Of a DNA stretch of 64,000 nt, positions 18,083 through 28,978 are shown piece after piece. The notes under the pieces were generated by a model. It ran no database searches. It saw only the letters and a program-made list of their open reading frames with translations, and was not told the DNA's origin. The position numbers and the translations under genes were made by a program. The stretch's first letter is position 1; every line of letters starts with the position of its first letter. The stretch covers positions 1,116,001 to 1,180,000 of the forward strand of contig NZ_CP032152.1 in assembly GCF_003555505.1 (NCBI RefSeq), given 5' to 3'. Origin of the DNA: Thermosynechococcus sichuanensis E542 (lineage in GTDB: Bacteria > Cyanobacteriota > Cyanobacteriia > Thermosynechococcales > Thermosynechococcaceae).

Positions 18083-20752
18083 CTATAGGGTTGCTGCCTC
18101 TAGCTCCACCCCCTCCAGCAAGTCATTCACGGGGAAGCGATCGAGGAGGTAGCGTGCCTGCTGGGCACTTTGGCGCAGTTGGGGACTGGTGTGGGGCGCA
18201 TGGGGAATCTGGGAAAGAAAATCGAGGGTGCGCCGTAGTAACCGCACAATATCCCCGGCATCAAGATTGGTTTCAGCGCACAATTCATTCCACGGCGTGC
18301 CTAAAGCCCACTGCTCCACTAGGCCAATCAGATCCCACTCGTACCAGAGGGGAAAGATGATGTGGTACCGGCGCTGCACTTGAAACAGCCGGCGGCGAAT
18401 CGGACTGAGGGCAGCTAGGCGTTCTTCCACCTCACTGGGGATGGGGTAGTTGCACCAACTGTCGGAACGCGGTGTTTCAGTCACTAGAGCCGCGATCGCT
18501 GCCGCTAGGAGGTGGGGAGGCAAGTCATCCAGTTCGCCAGAAGCCAAGGCCAAGGCCAGCCAGAGTTCGTTTTCTCCCCGCAGGGCAGCAGCCATTTCCC
18601 CAAGGGGGGTGGGGGTCAAGTCGTTCAGGCCACCAAAGTCTTGGAGAGCAGCAACGAGGGCGAGAAATTGCTCCCAGTGGCGTTGGGACTGTTGATGCAG
18701 CTTCTGCTGGCGATCGCGCAGCTCCGTTTGGAGCCGTTCCTCACGGCGAACTAAGCGCAGCAGCGAATGGACATTTTGCGGCAGACTGGCTTGCAGTTGG
18801 CTGAGTTTCGCCTCGAGGTCAGTAATTTTAGCGGCTTGGGCGGCTACTTCCGGCGCGGGTAAGACGGGTGGGAGATCGGGAAGGGTACCGAGGTAGTGAT
18901 GGGCATCGTTACAGACATAGCTTTCCCCTAGGCGCAGTTTCATGGCTTCTGGAGGCGGGGGGAGATTGCCACAGGGGGGGCGATCGGGATAGACGCCCAA
19001 AATGTCATCAATACCAACGACCCGCAAGCGACCATCGGCCGCAAGGCACAGCCAGTGGGGCAACTGCCCGGAACCAGCAACGGGTTGACAGAGAACGGCC
19101 GCTAAGGGGGGATGATCCCGCAGCGGGGATTTAATATGCAGCCATGTCCCCGGCGGCACTGCCATCATAAAGGGAAGGAGTGCTTGGGCACGTTCCTGCT
19201 CCGCCTGCTGTTCGAGGATTTTTAGGAGGCGTTGATCCTGCCGCAGCCGTTCCCGCAGCTTTTGATACTGCGCTAGCTGCTGCCGATCAATGCCCGTCAG
19301 GCGTTGTTGCACGGTTTGTAATTCTGTTTCCAGTTGGGCGATCGCCTGCCGCTGCGGTGTCAGTTGCAGTGTGGCCAAATATTGTCCAAAACTGCGCTCC
19401 ACCAATTCCCGCGCCTCTTCAAGGGTGTGGCGTTGGAGCAGGTTCAAGACCATGCCATAGCTGGGGGTAAATTGGCTAATCAGGGGATCGGGAGCGGCTG
19501 TGGCCAAAAATGCCGCCTCATGGGCGCCCTCAAAGGGGGTTTGCAACGTAACCACATGACCCACCGTATCCATGCCCCGGCGGCCGGCTCGCCCTGCCAT
19601 TTGCAGAAATTCCGAGGCTGTCAAGAGCCGATGACCGCTGTCAGTGCGCTTCGAGAGGGTAGAAATAACAGTGGTGCGCGCAGGCATATTGATCCCTGCG
19701 GCTAGGGTTTCCGTAGCAAAGACGAGTTTGATCAGGCCTTCTTGGAAGAGGGTTTCCACAAGGGTTTTCACCACAGGGAGCACCCCAGCATGGTGAGCGG
19801 CAATCCCTTGGTAGAGGGGGGCAATCATCTCAGGGGCGACAATGTCCTGATGCTGTGCCAAAAAAGCCTCGACCCGCTCCGCCAGTGCCTGCTGTTCTGC
19901 CTGGGTGAGGAGATTCATGCCCAAGACCTCTTGAACGGCTTGGTCACAGCCGCGCCGACTAAAGATAAAGTAAATGGCTGGCAGCATCTCCCGCTGTTGC
20001 AGTTGGCTGACCACATAGCGGATGCTCAAAAAGTCCCGCTTGCCGCCGCGTCGCCGTAGTTCAGGCTGGCCGTGGAGTTTCGGGTTGAGCCGTTTGCGTT
20101 GGCCATCCAAGAGGGGGAAGAGTCCCTTGCCATTGCAAAAGTAAAAGTGCAGTGGAATCGGTCGCCAGTCGGAGTAGATGAGTTCAGCCTCCCCATGGAC
20201 GGCTTGAATCCAGTCGGTGAGTTGCTCGCCGTTGGCGATCGTGGCGGAGAGAGCCACTAGTTGAATGTCCTTGGGACAGTAGATGATCGATTCTTCCCAA
20301 ACGGTGCCCCGCTGGCGATCGTTCATGTAGTGGCATTCATCGAGCACCACCACTTCCACCCCCGCAAGGGAGGTGCCCACTTCGCCAATGGGGGTGCCGT
20401 AGAGCATATTGCGGAAAATTTCCGTCGTCATCACCAGAATCGGGGCATCGCGGTTAATCGAGACATCCCCGGTCAAAAGACCCACCTGCTCCGCACCAAA
20501 CTGTTGCTGAAAGTCACGCCACTTCTGGTTCGAGAGGGCCTTGAGGGGGGTGGTGTAAAAAACCCGCTGCTGCCGCGTCAGGGCACGGTGAATCGCATAC
20601 TCACCAATGAGGGTTTTCCCTGACCCCGTAGGGGCACAGACCACCACAGAGCGACCGGCATCTAGGGCAGCAATCGCTGCTTCTTGAAAGGCATCCAGTT
20701 CAAAGGGGAGTTGGGCAAGGAAGTCTGCTAGGGCGGACGATCGCTCACTCAT
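18083..20752 (-). CDS. Ski2/Mtr4-type superfamily II RNA helicase (DSHCT domain)
   Basis: 889 residues. The helicase core occupies about residues 15-430: Walker A APTGSGKTLIGEYA (about 40), motif II DECHYMNDRQRG (about 135), motif III SATIAN, and motif VI QMAGRAGRRGMD (about 385). A central charged coiled coil (about 460-520) and a C-terminal DSHCT-like helical domain (about 690-880) follow. Eukaryotic and plastid relatives (Ski2, Mtr4, ISE2) unwind RNA for decay or maturation. Its ATG overlaps the pilL stop in an ATGA arrangement, so it is translated as the last gene of the pilus chemosensory operon, an unusual context. Confidence 0.93.
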   Translation of the reverse strand: MSERSSALADFLAQLPFELDAFQEAAIAALDAGRSVVVCAPTGSGKTLIGEYAIHRALTRQQRVFYTTPLKALSNQKWRDFQQQFGAEQVGLLTGDVSINRDAPILVMTTEIFRNMLYGTPIGEVGTSLAGVEVVVLDECHYMNDRQRGTVWEESIIYCPKDIQLVALSATIANGEQLTDWIQAVHGEAELIYSDWRPIPLHFYFCNGKGLFPLLDGQRKRLNPKLHGQPELRRRGGKRDFLSIRYVVSQLQQREMLPAIYFIFSRRGCDQAVQEVLGMNLLTQAEQQALAERVEAFLAQHQDIVAPEMIAPLYQGIAAHHAGVLPVVKTLVETLFQEGLIKLVFATETLAAGINMPARTTVISTLSKRTDSGHRLLTASEFLQMAGRAGRRGMDTVGHVVTLQTPFEGAHEAAFLATAAPDPLISQFTPSYGMVLNLLQRHTLEEARELVERSFGQYLATLQLTPQRQAIAQLETELQTVQQRLTGIDRQQLAQYQKLRERLRQDQRLLKILEQQAEQERAQALLPFMMAVPPGTWLHIKSPLRDHPPLAAVLCQPVAGSGQLPHWLCLAADGRLRVVGIDDILGVYPDRPPCGNLPPPPEAMKLRLGESYVCNDAHHYLGTLPDLPPVLPAPEVAAQAAKITDLEAKLSQLQASLPQNVHSLLRLVRREERLQTELRDRQQKLHQQSQRHWEQFLALVAALQDFGGLNDLTPTPLGEMAAALRGENELWLALALASGELDDLPPHLLAAAIAALVTETPRSDSWCNYPIPSEVEERLAALSPIRRRLFQVQRRYHIIFPLWYEWDLIGLVEQWALGTPWNELCAETNLDAGDIVRLLRRTLDFLSQIPHAPHTSPQLRQSAQQARYLLDRFPVNDLLEGVELEAATL

Positions 20753-23700
20753 GGGGTAGGTGTTGGCTCCTGCTGCACAAGGACTTCACCCCTGAGGAGG
20801 CGGGCAGCGGCATCCAGCAATTGCTCCTCTAGATAGGGCTTTGTAAAGTAAGCCCGTGCCCCCAGTTGTGCGGCCATCTTGCGGTGGCGATCGGCGCCCC
20901 GTGAGGTCAACATGGCGATCGGCAGGTGGTTGAGTTTGGGATCCTTTTGAATCCGCGCGAGCAACTCCAAGCCATCCATGCGGGGCATCTCAATGTCACA
21001 GAAGACCAAGTCACAGGGCAAGCCAGAGCGCAGTTTTTCCCACGCATCTTGACCATCCCGTGCTTGCTCGACGCGGTAGCCCGCGCGTGTAAAGGTCATC
21101 GAGAGCAACTCCCGCACTGTAATCGAGTCGTCGATGATCAGCACCAAGGGTTCGGAGGCTTCCTCTGGTTCCGCAACCTCCACTGTGTGGCCAAAGCCAC
21201 GCCAGTCGCGATCCATACGTCCTAGGGACAGGTCAATAATTTCCAGCACGTCAGCGATCGCCATCGCGCGACCATCCCCTTGGACGGTGACCCCAGCCAC
21301 ACCCACCGGCTTCGGCACAGGCCCCGACAACTGCTTGATCACGATTTCCTGTTCGCCGATGACCTGATCCACTTCCATGGCCACGAGATCATCGCCACTG
21401 CGCAGCACGACAATCGAGACCATGCCATCATCTTGGGTGCTACCGCCATAGACATTGCTGCGGCTGATGTTGCGGCTGTACTTGAGCAAATCCCCAAGCT
21501 TACGCACCGGCAGCAGGCGATCGTGCCACGAGAGAACCCGTTGACCATCTTCTAGGGTTTGGATGCGCTCTTGGGGAATATCCAACATATCCTCCACGCC
21601 GTCAATGGGGAAGGCAATGCGGCAGTGGTTATCAATGCAGCAAAGGGCTTTGGTAATACTCAGCGTCAGCGGCAAGCGGATCGTAAATGTGGTGCCTTTG
21701 CCCACCGTAGAGTCAATGTTAATCGTGCCGCGAATGTCCTCAAGATTTTTGCGCACCACATCCATCCCCACACCGCGACCGGCAAGGGCATCCGCTTGAT
21801 CTTTGGTGCTAAATCCCGACTGAAAGAGGAAGGCATAGACCTCTTGGCGCGACAGGTTGGGGGCATCAGCCTCCTTCAGAAGACCCTTCTCAATTGCCTT
21901 GCGTTTTACCCGTTCTGGGTCAATCCCCGCCCCATCATCACTAACGGAGATAATCGCTTGACTACCTTGATAGAATGCCCGCACACGAATTAAGCCTTTC
22001 TCGGGCTTGCCCAAGCGCTGCCGCTCTTCAGGGCTTTCAATACCGTGATAGACGGCGTTATTGATCAGGTGGGTCATCGGGTCAAAGAGCTTTTCAAGGA
22101 TGCCCTTGTCAATGAGCGTATCCTCCCCTTCAATCTTCAGTTCCACCTGTTTGCCGATGGTAGTGGCAACGCGGCGGACAGCGCCCGGTAAACGTTGAGA
22201 CATTTCACGGAAGGGCACCATTCGTGAGCGGCTCAAACCCTCTTGGACTTGGGTAGTGACTTGGCGAAATTGGCGTGCCACCTGCTCCACTTCGTCAACA
22301 ACATATTGGATGTCATCCGCTGCCTCCCGCACCCGCACAATCCGCTCAATTACTTCTTGAGAGAGGGTGTGGAAGCCGGTAAAGCGATCCATTTCCAAGG
22401 CATCAAACTCGACCCCCGTGGCGTGGGTTCCCCGTTCCCCTTGGCCATTGGCTGCCCGTGCGGTTGTCACGCCCAACAGTGAACTCTCAAGGAGCGATCG
22501 CTCGTAGAGGTCTTGCATTTGTTGGCTGACCTCTCCCAGTTGTTGGACTTGGTAGAGCAAGTTATCGAGAAACTGCCGCAGGCGTTCTTGGGTGTCTTCG
22601 AGGCTATTGCGGTTAACCACCAACTCCCCAACGAGGTTACTCAGGGTGTCGAGGTGGCGCACCGGCACGCGCATGGTTTGTTCCACCAAGGAGCTACTTT
22701 TTGCTCCTGCTCCTGCCCGTCGAGGGGTAGCCGCCTTGGCACTACTCCCTGTGGGTTGAGGAATTAATTTCTCTAAATCGGCAAAACTATCATCAGCAGT
22801 GGTCGGTGCTGGCGTGGGTGCCGCAGGGGTGGCTTGACCCAAGAGTTGCTCGAGATCCTCAAAGGCCGATGTAGGTTGTGCCGCCGTCTCTAAAAGCTGC
22901 TCCAATTCATTGAATGTGGCAGCCTCGGGTGGGGTTGTACTGGTTGTACTTTGCTCAATCAACCCCTCCAATTCCTCCAGGACGCTTTCAGGGCTAGCAG
23001 GCCCAGTGATGTCATTCACCACTGCTTCCAGTTCTGCTTCAGGGGAGAGGATAGATTCCTCCGCCACCGCTTCGGGTTCCGTCATGCCCGCAGCTTCAGA
23101 AGAGGGTAGAGACTCCTCTACTAGCGACTCAGATTCAGCAACGGTCGCAGCCTCAGGCGAGGTTAGGGACTCCTCCATGAGGGATTCTAGCTCGGCAATG
23201 CTGGCAGGCTCAGGAGAAGGCAAAATCTCTTCTCCCAATGCTTCAGGTTCAGCAATATTGGCTGCCGTGACTTCAGGTGTACTTGGCTCAGCGATCGCTG
23301 GCGTCTCCAAGGCAGACAGCGTGTCTGCCCAAGGATCATCAGTGCTTGGCGGGGTAATAAATTCCGCAAGGGCTTCTTCCGCCGCATTATCCACGACCAA
23401 GTTTTCCAGGACATCGTTGAGACCGGGCACCTCTTCGAGGAACTCGGCCACATCCTCAGCGACATCACTCAGGGCAGGAATCTCAAAATCCTCTTCTAGA
23501 GGGAGCAGATCAGGAGCCTCACTGGTTTCTACCTCACCCAAAAAGTCTTCTAGGGAAGCAACTGCCTCATCAAAAGTGGCCATTTCTGAGGGGGCTTCCT
23601 CAGTGAACTGTTCAAGGAATGCATCTAGACCCAGTTCGGCAGGTGCGGCGGCTGCACTCTCCTCAACAGGACGGTCAAGTGTCAAGGGCGCCTCAAGGGT

Positions 23701-25035
23701 CTCAGACATACTTTCGGCGATCGCTGGCGGCGTGAGATCAGCGAGGGATGCTTCCTCCACCTCCGCAGGGCCTAGCTCACCAGAGAGTTCTTCAATTTCA
23801 TCGAGGATCGCATCAAGGCTGGCTTCTGCCTCAGGCAGCTCCTCAGCAGCGGTCATGTTCAAAAAGTCAGAAATCTCCTCATCAAAGGCCGCTTCACCCG
23901 CCAGCCCTAAATTGGCCAAATCCTCCTCAAGGGTGTCCTCCAGCCAGTCGGTTGGCAGTGCCGTGGCATCACTAAAAATGTCACTTAATTCTTGGAAATC
24001 AGTCCCGCTCTCCTCACCGAAAACAGTGACCCCATCGCCACCGCTGGTCATTGGCGCCATTGGCTCAGAAACCTCCTCTTCAGGCGCACTCACCTCTGGC
24101 GGGGCAACCTCAGCGGCCATTTCAAGGGGTGCCGGTGGTTCCTCAAGAGTCACGGGAGCTGATGCTAAGACCGCAGGCTCTGGTTCTTCTGGAACAACCG
24201 CCGGAGCTTCCTCAATCACAGGGGGCTGAAGCGCCACTAAACTGTCACTGGGACGAATCGCACTGCCTTGACCATTGAGCACCAAGTCGCGAGCCGCCAT
24301 AATCTCTTTGATCACCACAGGTGCCAAAGCGGTGAGGGGCTGAGCGGTGTTACTCACCGCCTGTTGGGCGATCGCCAGCAATTCAACCCACTGGGGCAGC
24401 GCAAAGGTTTCCCCCAATTGACCCAAGTTAGAACAGGCCGCCGCCAATTCTTGCCGCACTTGGGGTGAGTCGGGCTGCTTAAAGAGTTGCAACATTACCC
24501 GCAGGCGATCGGGCACCTCCGTTTGAAAGACTAAGCGGTAGCTGGAATCAGCAACGGGTTGCACCGGCGGCTTAATGGGTTCGGCCACAGGGGGAGAAGG
24601 CGCCGCCTCTGCTCCTTGGGTCAGGTGGCTTAAGTGGGCTTGCAGTTGATTAAAGACTGGCTCTACTCGATTCAGCGTTGCAGTTGCTGTCTCCTCCGTC
24701 AAACCAAAGGGACCTTGCAATTCATCGAGGAGTTCCCGCAGCGCATCAAAGGCTTGCAAAAAGAGTTGCTCTAGGGTTTCATCCACCGTTACGGGGTGTT
24801 CCCGCAGAATTTTGAAGTAGTCCTCCAGCTTGTGGGCAGTGTGCTGAATGCTGTGAAGTCCGAGCATCGCTGCCCCCCCCTTGACGGAGTGCGCCGCCCG
24901 AAACATTTCACTCATCGCCTCGGGGTCATTGACCACCTGCTGGAGATTCATCAAACTGTCTTCAATGGTGGTCAGGTGCTCCTGCGCCTCCTCAATGAAG
25001 TAGCCAAGAATGCGCTTTTGTTGATCGCTTTGCAT
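20749..25035 (-). CDS. pilL: CheA-type hybrid histidine kinase of pilus chemotaxis (PilL)
   Basis: 1428 residues. The N-terminal Hpt domain carries AAHSVKGGAAMLG, phosphoacceptor His49. A very long acidic Glu/Pro/Ser-rich linker follows (about 280-750) with degenerate repeats around EEI/SLxSPEPA. Then come the P3 dimerisation helix, the ATPase domain (N box HLINNAVYHGIE, G1 DDGAGID, G2 GRGVGMDVV, about 990-1110), a CheW-like domain, and a C-terminal receiver (FCDIEMPRMDG). It should autophosphorylate in response to PilJ and control type IV pilus motility and phototaxis, as in Synechocystis and the Nostoc hmp system. It lies 17 nt after pilJ and overlaps the helicase gene. Confidence 0.92.
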   Translation of the reverse strand: MQSDQQKRILGYFIEEAQEHLTTIEDSLMNLQQVVNDPEAMSEMFRAAHSVKGGAAMLGLHSIQHTAHKLEDYFKILREHPVTVDETLEQLFLQAFDALRELLDELQGPFGLTEETATATLNRVEPVFNQLQAHLSHLTQGAEAAPSPPVAEPIKPPVQPVADSSYRLVFQTEVPDRLRVMLQLFKQPDSPQVRQELAAACSNLGQLGETFALPQWVELLAIAQQAVSNTAQPLTALAPVVIKEIMAARDLVLNGQGSAIRPSDSLVALQPPVIEEAPAVVPEEPEPAVLASAPVTLEEPPAPLEMAAEVAPPEVSAPEEEVSEPMAPMTSGGDGVTVFGEESGTDFQELSDIFSDATALPTDWLEDTLEEDLANLGLAGEAAFDEEISDFLNMTAAEELPEAEASLDAILDEIEELSGELGPAEVEEASLADLTPPAIAESMSETLEAPLTLDRPVEESAAAAPAELGLDAFLEQFTEEAPSEMATFDEAVASLEDFLGEVETSEAPDLLPLEEDFEIPALSDVAEDVAEFLEEVPGLNDVLENLVVDNAAEEALAEFITPPSTDDPWADTLSALETPAIAEPSTPEVTAANIAEPEALGEEILPSPEPASIAELESLMEESLTSPEAATVAESESLVEESLPSSEAAGMTEPEAVAEESILSPEAELEAVVNDITGPASPESVLEELEGLIEQSTTSTTPPEAATFNELEQLLETAAQPTSAFEDLEQLLGQATPAAPTPAPTTADDSFADLEKLIPQPTGSSAKAATPRRAGAGAKSSSLVEQTMRVPVRHLDTLSNLVGELVVNRNSLEDTQERLRQFLDNLLYQVQQLGEVSQQMQDLYERSLLESSLLGVTTARAANGQGERGTHATGVEFDALEMDRFTGFHTLSQEVIERIVRVREAADDIQYVVDEVEQVARQFRQVTTQVQEGLSRSRMVPFREMSQRLPGAVRRVATTIGKQVELKIEGEDTLIDKGILEKLFDPMTHLINNAVYHGIESPEERQRLGKPEKGLIRVRAFYQGSQAIISVSDDGAGIDPERVKRKAIEKGLLKEADAPNLSRQEVYAFLFQSGFSTKDQADALAGRGVGMDVVRKNLEDIRGTINIDSTVGKGTTFTIRLPLTLSITKALCCIDNHCRIAFPIDGVEDMLDIPQERIQTLEDGQRVLSWHDRLLPVRKLGDLLKYSRNISRSNVYGGSTQDDGMVSIVVLRSGDDLVAMEVDQVIGEQEIVIKQLSGPVPKPVGVAGVTVQGDGRAMAIADVLEIIDLSLGRMDRDWRGFGHTVEVAEPEEASEPLVLIIDDSITVRELLSMTFTRAGYRVEQARDGQDAWEKLRSGLPCDLVFCDIEMPRMDGLELLARIQKDPKLNHLPIAMLTSRGADRHRKMAAQLGARAYFTKPYLEEQLLDAAARLLRGEVLVQQEPTPTP

Positions 25036-25052
25036 AGCCCCCTCCGGATTGC

Positions 25053-28000
25053 TTAGGCTTGATCTTCAGTATTTTCAACGCGGAACCGTTCCACCGATGC
25101 CTGCAAATTGCGTGCCACACTCACTAAACCTTGCAACGAGTCAGACACCCGCTGTGCTTCCTGAGAGGTGGCCTGCGCGGTCAGTTCAATGGATTGCATC
25201 ACCTGGGCCATGGCGCGTGCCGATTCTGTTTGTTCGACCGTGGCGTTGGTAATGGAGCGCACGAGGGTATCAATTTGCGAGGACACTTGGATGATGTCCT
25301 CTAGGGCATGCTTGGCCTGTTCAGCTCGCTTTGTCCCCTCAATCACCTGCTGAGTGCCCTCTTCCATTGCCGTCATGACAGCGCCGGTTTCACTTTGAAT
25401 TTGCAATACAATTTGCTCAATTTCCTTCGAGGCCTTCGCAGAGCGATCAGCCAGTTGCCGCACCTCATCGGCCACCACCGCAAACCCTCGACCGGCTTCC
25501 CCGGCTCGTGCCGCCTCAATACTGGCGTTTAAGGCCAGCAGGTTCGTGCGGTTGGCGATCGACGAGATGACACCCACAATCTTGGCAATCTCTTGGGAAG
25601 ATTCCGCTAGGCGCTTCACTTTGCGGGTGGTCTCAGCCACCGTTTCGCGAATTTGCAAAATACCCGCCACTGTGCGTTCCACCGCCTCACCGCCACGGAG
25701 GGCTGTTTCTGAGGCATTGCGTGCCACCTCGTTGGCTTCTTGGGCACTTTCAGCCACCCGCTGAATCGCATTGGTCATCATCTGCACTGAGTTCAGGGTG
25801 ACCGCTAGCTCCTCTGCCTGTCGCAGGGCGTCTGCCGAGAGACTACGGGCAAAGGTTTCATTCTCTGCGGCACCACGACTCACCTGCTGAGCAGCAGTTT
25901 TCACCTGTTGCACAATCGTCCGCAGGTTGTGAATGGTCAGGTTAAAGGAGTCGGCCACTGCGCCAAGTACGTCCGCTGTCACTTCGGCTTGTACGGTCAG
26001 ATCACCTCGGGCGGCACCCTCCACATCATCGAGGAGTCGGATTACTTGGCGCTGTAAATCATCCCGCTGCCGTTCGTTTTCCTCTGCTTTTTTCTGGGCA
26101 TCGGCAGTAATTTGCTGAATGGTATCCGTCATTTGGTTAAAGCTTTGAGCCAAAAGGCCTAGCTCATCGTTACTTGTGACGGGCACCCGTGCTGTCATAT
26201 CACCGGCAATTACGGCATTACACTGTGCCTGCAAATCTGTACAGAAGCGCTTGATGCGACTAACGCTGCGCTGTCCCATGGCATAGACCGCCACGCCGGC
26301 GGTGAGACCAGCCGCAGTACCACTCACTAAAGGCGCAGGGCCGGGGGCACTAAAACCCAAACTAACGGCACCCGCAGCCAAGGCGGAAAGCACACCGGTG
26401 GTTACTGCTGAGGTAATGTTTTGCTGGCCAAAGGAACTCGTGGCTGTTGAGGTTGCTGGGACTGTTCCACCTACAGGACTAGGACTACGGGAAGGGGTTG
26501 GTGGAGTAGCCGCTGGTGCGGCCACGGGCACTTGCTCGGTAAAGGCTGAAAGATCGTGACTCACTGGCGGGGTTGGGGTTTTAGCACGGCTAGCGGTGCT
26601 TTCGCTCAAATCCAGGCTAAAATCGGCCAAGTTCTCAAGGCCTTGCTGGCTGAGATCAAATTCATCCGGTAAAACCGCAAAGGTTTCGGTGCCCGCATCG
26701 GTCATCACTGTGGCATCTGATCCAGTAGCCCCCATGCCGTGCACTTGGGGATTGGCAATGGTCATTTCATCATCAAAGCCCGCACCGGCGAGATCCGCAT
26801 TACCAAAGGAGAGATCCTCTAGGTTAAAGTCGGCAATGGATTCCAAGGGTTCAGCCCCACCCGAGCTAGTTTCCCCTTGCGCGATCGCTGGTGCCTCTGG
26901 TGCCCTCGGGTCTTCGGCAATGGCTTCACGTCCGGGAAGCTCAGACATAGCGATCGTTTGCTCATCCTCAAAGGTAGCGGGGTCAAAGGCCTCAGGAGAC
27001 AGGGGTTCGGCCACAATATCTGGAGCTTCAAAAGCCTCAAGGGAAGCCGAGAAGTCACCAAAAAGATCCTCTTCCTCCTCGACCGCATCAGAAGAACTGA
27101 ATTCGGGCTGCGGCAACAATTCAATGGCATCTGCCGTCTCATTGGTCAACAAATCACTAATGCCTGCGGCAGAGGTAGAGACTTCAGGAACATTGGTCTC
27201 AACGGATTTCGTCAGATTTGGAAAAAGGCTCTCTTCAGAAATGCTGGCTGCTGGGGCTTCCTCAATATCGCCAAAAAGACTCTCTCCCGAAATATTTGCC
27301 GCTGGAGATTCCTCAAGACCTGGAAAAAGGCTCTCTTCAGAAACGTTGGCTTCTCCCGATTCGGTAAGCCCCCCAAAGAGACTCTCTTCAGATACGGCCA
27401 CGTCAGTGGCAAAGGGATCATTAAATGTTTCTGGGGAGGGTGGCGTCATATCTTGAAAAGGAGCCGCTGCACTTTCTGGCGCTTCACCACCAAAAACCGG
27501 GCTGGCGGGTTCGGAGGGGGTCAAAGGCGAACTTCCCATGAGCATCGTGATATCATCATCCCCAATAGCTTCAGCACCTAGAGGTTGCACGGATTCGCCG
27601 ATGGGAATTTCTGGAATGTCCGCCGCTTCAGAGGCAATGTCTTCTAGGGAGTGGGCAGAAACAGCAAAGGGATCCTGAACCGCGGCATCTTCGTCAAAAG
27701 GATTAAAGGTACCCTGTTCTAGGCTAGCGCCAAATTGTTCCTCAATCCCTGCAATCTCCAGATCGTCAAAGGGGTTGCTCGTCCCTAAATCGCTGCCAAA
27801 GTCATCAAAGTGATCAAGACTCAATTCCTCTGAAGGGTTCGCGGCTTGGGGTTCTAGGGTGGGTGGCGTGGTTTGCACAAAGGTATTGCCCCCCTGAAGT
27901 TGGGTGTGATCTCCTTGCAGGGTGGTATGGTACTCTTCGCCCCCATTCTTGGCAGGTTCAGCAGCAGGAATCAAATCCTTAATCTTGGCAAGGCTCTCGT

Positions 28001-28244
28001 TGGCCAGATTGATCAATTCTGGATCAGTTGTGGCGTTGAGAACTGCATGGTACTGCTCTTGAGCCTCGCTGTAGCGTTGTTGGCAGCAGTAAATGTGCCC
28101 CCGCAGCAGCCGTAGGTTGGGATCGCCCGGTCGGGTGCCCACCAACTGATCTGTAATTTTGGCCGCTTCTTCGTAGTTGCCTTGCACATAAGCGGCAACC
28201 GCTTTTTGATATTCTTGGGTGTGTTGGGTGCTGCTGGATGCCAT
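25053..28244 (-). CDS. pilJ: Methyl-accepting chemotaxis protein (PilJ-like)
   Basis: About 1063 residues from the ATG at 28244 behind GGGAGTAAG; an in-frame start 36 nt earlier is less likely. Order: a TPR-like N-terminal region (about 8-95, [20 protein letters not shown]); a long acidic linker with repeats of the form SEESLFxxLxES (about 300-375); a glycine/alanine-rich hydrophobic stretch just before a HAMP domain (about 650-760); and a C-terminal signalling domain with the hairpin tip [20 protein letters not shown] followed by [20 protein letters not shown]. No periplasmic sensor domain is present, so signals probably come from protein partners. Upstream are pilG, H and I; downstream is pilL. 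Confidence 0.93.
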   Translation of the reverse strand: MASSSTQHTQEYQKAVAAYVQGNYEEAAKITDQLVGTRPGDPNLRLLRGHIYCCQQRYSEAQEQYHAVLNATTDPELINLANESLAKIKDLIPAAEPAKNGGEEYHTTLQGDHTQLQGGNTFVQTTPPTLEPQAANPSEELSLDHFDDFGSDLGTSNPFDDLEIAGIEEQFGASLEQGTFNPFDEDAAVQDPFAVSAHSLEDIASEAADIPEIPIGESVQPLGAEAIGDDDITMLMGSSPLTPSEPASPVFGGEAPESAAAPFQDMTPPSPETFNDPFATDVAVSEESLFGGLTESGEANVSEESLFPGLEESPAANISGESLFGDIEEAPAASISEESLFPNLTKSVETNVPEVSTSAAGISDLLTNETADAIELLPQPEFSSSDAVEEEEDLFGDFSASLEAFEAPDIVAEPLSPEAFDPATFEDEQTIAMSELPGREAIAEDPRAPEAPAIAQGETSSGGAEPLESIADFNLEDLSFGNADLAGAGFDDEMTIANPQVHGMGATGSDATVMTDAGTETFAVLPDEFDLSQQGLENLADFSLDLSESTASRAKTPTPPVSHDLSAFTEQVPVAAPAATPPTPSRSPSPVGGTVPATSTATSSFGQQNITSAVTTGVLSALAAGAVSLGFSAPGPAPLVSGTAAGLTAGVAVYAMGQRSVSRIKRFCTDLQAQCNAVIAGDMTARVPVTSNDELGLLAQSFNQMTDTIQQITADAQKKAEENERQRDDLQRQVIRLLDDVEGAARGDLTVQAEVTADVLGAVADSFNLTIHNLRTIVQQVKTAAQQVSRGAAENETFARSLSADALRQAEELAVTLNSVQMMTNAIQRVAESAQEANEVARNASETALRGGEAVERTVAGILQIRETVAETTRKVKRLAESSQEIAKIVGVISSIANRTNLLALNASIEAARAGEAGRGFAVVADEVRQLADRSAKASKEIEQIVLQIQSETGAVMTAMEEGTQQVIEGTKRAEQAKHALEDIIQVSSQIDTLVRSITNATVEQTESARAMAQVMQSIELTAQATSQEAQRVSDSLQGLVSVARNLQASVERFRVENTEDQA

Positions 28245-28442
28245 GGGCTTACTCCCAGAATGGACGATGACAAGGGGCAAATAATTCTAAGGACTCAATC
28301 AAGGAAGCTTTAATTACAAAGTATGCGCCAATCCTTGGGAAAGATATCACGGGGGTGTTAATTTTCCTAAAGTGACTGGTGTTGATGAGTTTCATGGTGA
28401 CACTTGAGCGCGAGTGTCCATTGAGATGCTACTTTTTCTAGT

Positions 28443-28973
28443 TTAGAGTCCCCAGCGAGCACTGCGTAAAATGGCGAGGGGATCCAAGAGCTTAACAATG
28501 TCCTGCTGCTCGGCATCAAAAACCCATTCGCCACGGACAAAGGGCGCCATCTGATCGCTGACATGGGTCGCGGGCTTAATGGTGTCATTGTTGAGCCACT
28601 CCATGCCTTTGACTTGGTGAACTGCTAGCCCTACCATTAATTCATCATCCTCAATGGCAATAATCGATAGCTCAGAACGATCAGTATTCAAGGGGGTGTC
28701 ATCCCCCAGAAACTTACCGGTATCCGCTACCCAAATCACCTGCCCCCGCAAGTTCAAAATCCCCAGTAACAGATTGGAGGTATTGGGCACTGGGGTAATG
28801 CGATCGGGAGTCACGGCCACGACTTCGCGCACCCCAATAGCCGGTAAAGCTAGGGTGTCACCGCTGGGGATGGTAAAGAGGATATGTAAATCCCCCTCTG
28901 GAGTTCTGAGGTCATCGATATTGCCACTTTCGATGGGGGCATTGGTTGCGAGTAGGTCTGAGCTACTAAACAT
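28443..28973 (-). CDS. pilI: CheW-type coupling protein (PilI-like)
   Basis: 176 residues, one CheW domain (about 25-170). It contains LHILFTIPSGDTLALPAIGV, a VTPDRITPVPNTSNLLLGIL strand region and the conserved LNLRGQVIWVADTGKFLG, which form the receptor- and kinase-binding fold. It should bridge PilJ and PilL in the pilus chemosensory array. It starts 5 nt after pilH, in the same operon. A 198-nt gap to pilJ, the largest in the operon, may hold an internal promoter or processing site; nothing specific was recognised. Confidence 0.93.
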   Translation of the reverse strand: MFSSSDLLATNAPIESGNIDDLRTPEGDLHILFTIPSGDTLALPAIGVREVVAVTPDRITPVPNTSNLLLGILNLRGQVIWVADTGKFLGDDTPLNTDRSELSIIAIEDDELMVGLAVHQVKGMEWLNNDTIKPATHVSDQMAPFVRGEWVFDAEQQDIVKLLDPLAILRSARWGL

Positions 28974-28978
28974 CTTTT

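Noticed and set aside
22910-24229. 439-codon open frame on the plus strand, serine-rich
   Set aside because: It is the antisense shadow of the acidic repeat linker of PilL. Its Ser/Ala composition follows from Glu/Ala/Pro codons on the other strand, and it has no ribosome site or known motif.
26596-27456. 286-codon open frame on the plus strand
   Set aside because: Antisense to the acidic linker of PilJ, with the same biased composition; the PilJ frame has clear domains on both sides.
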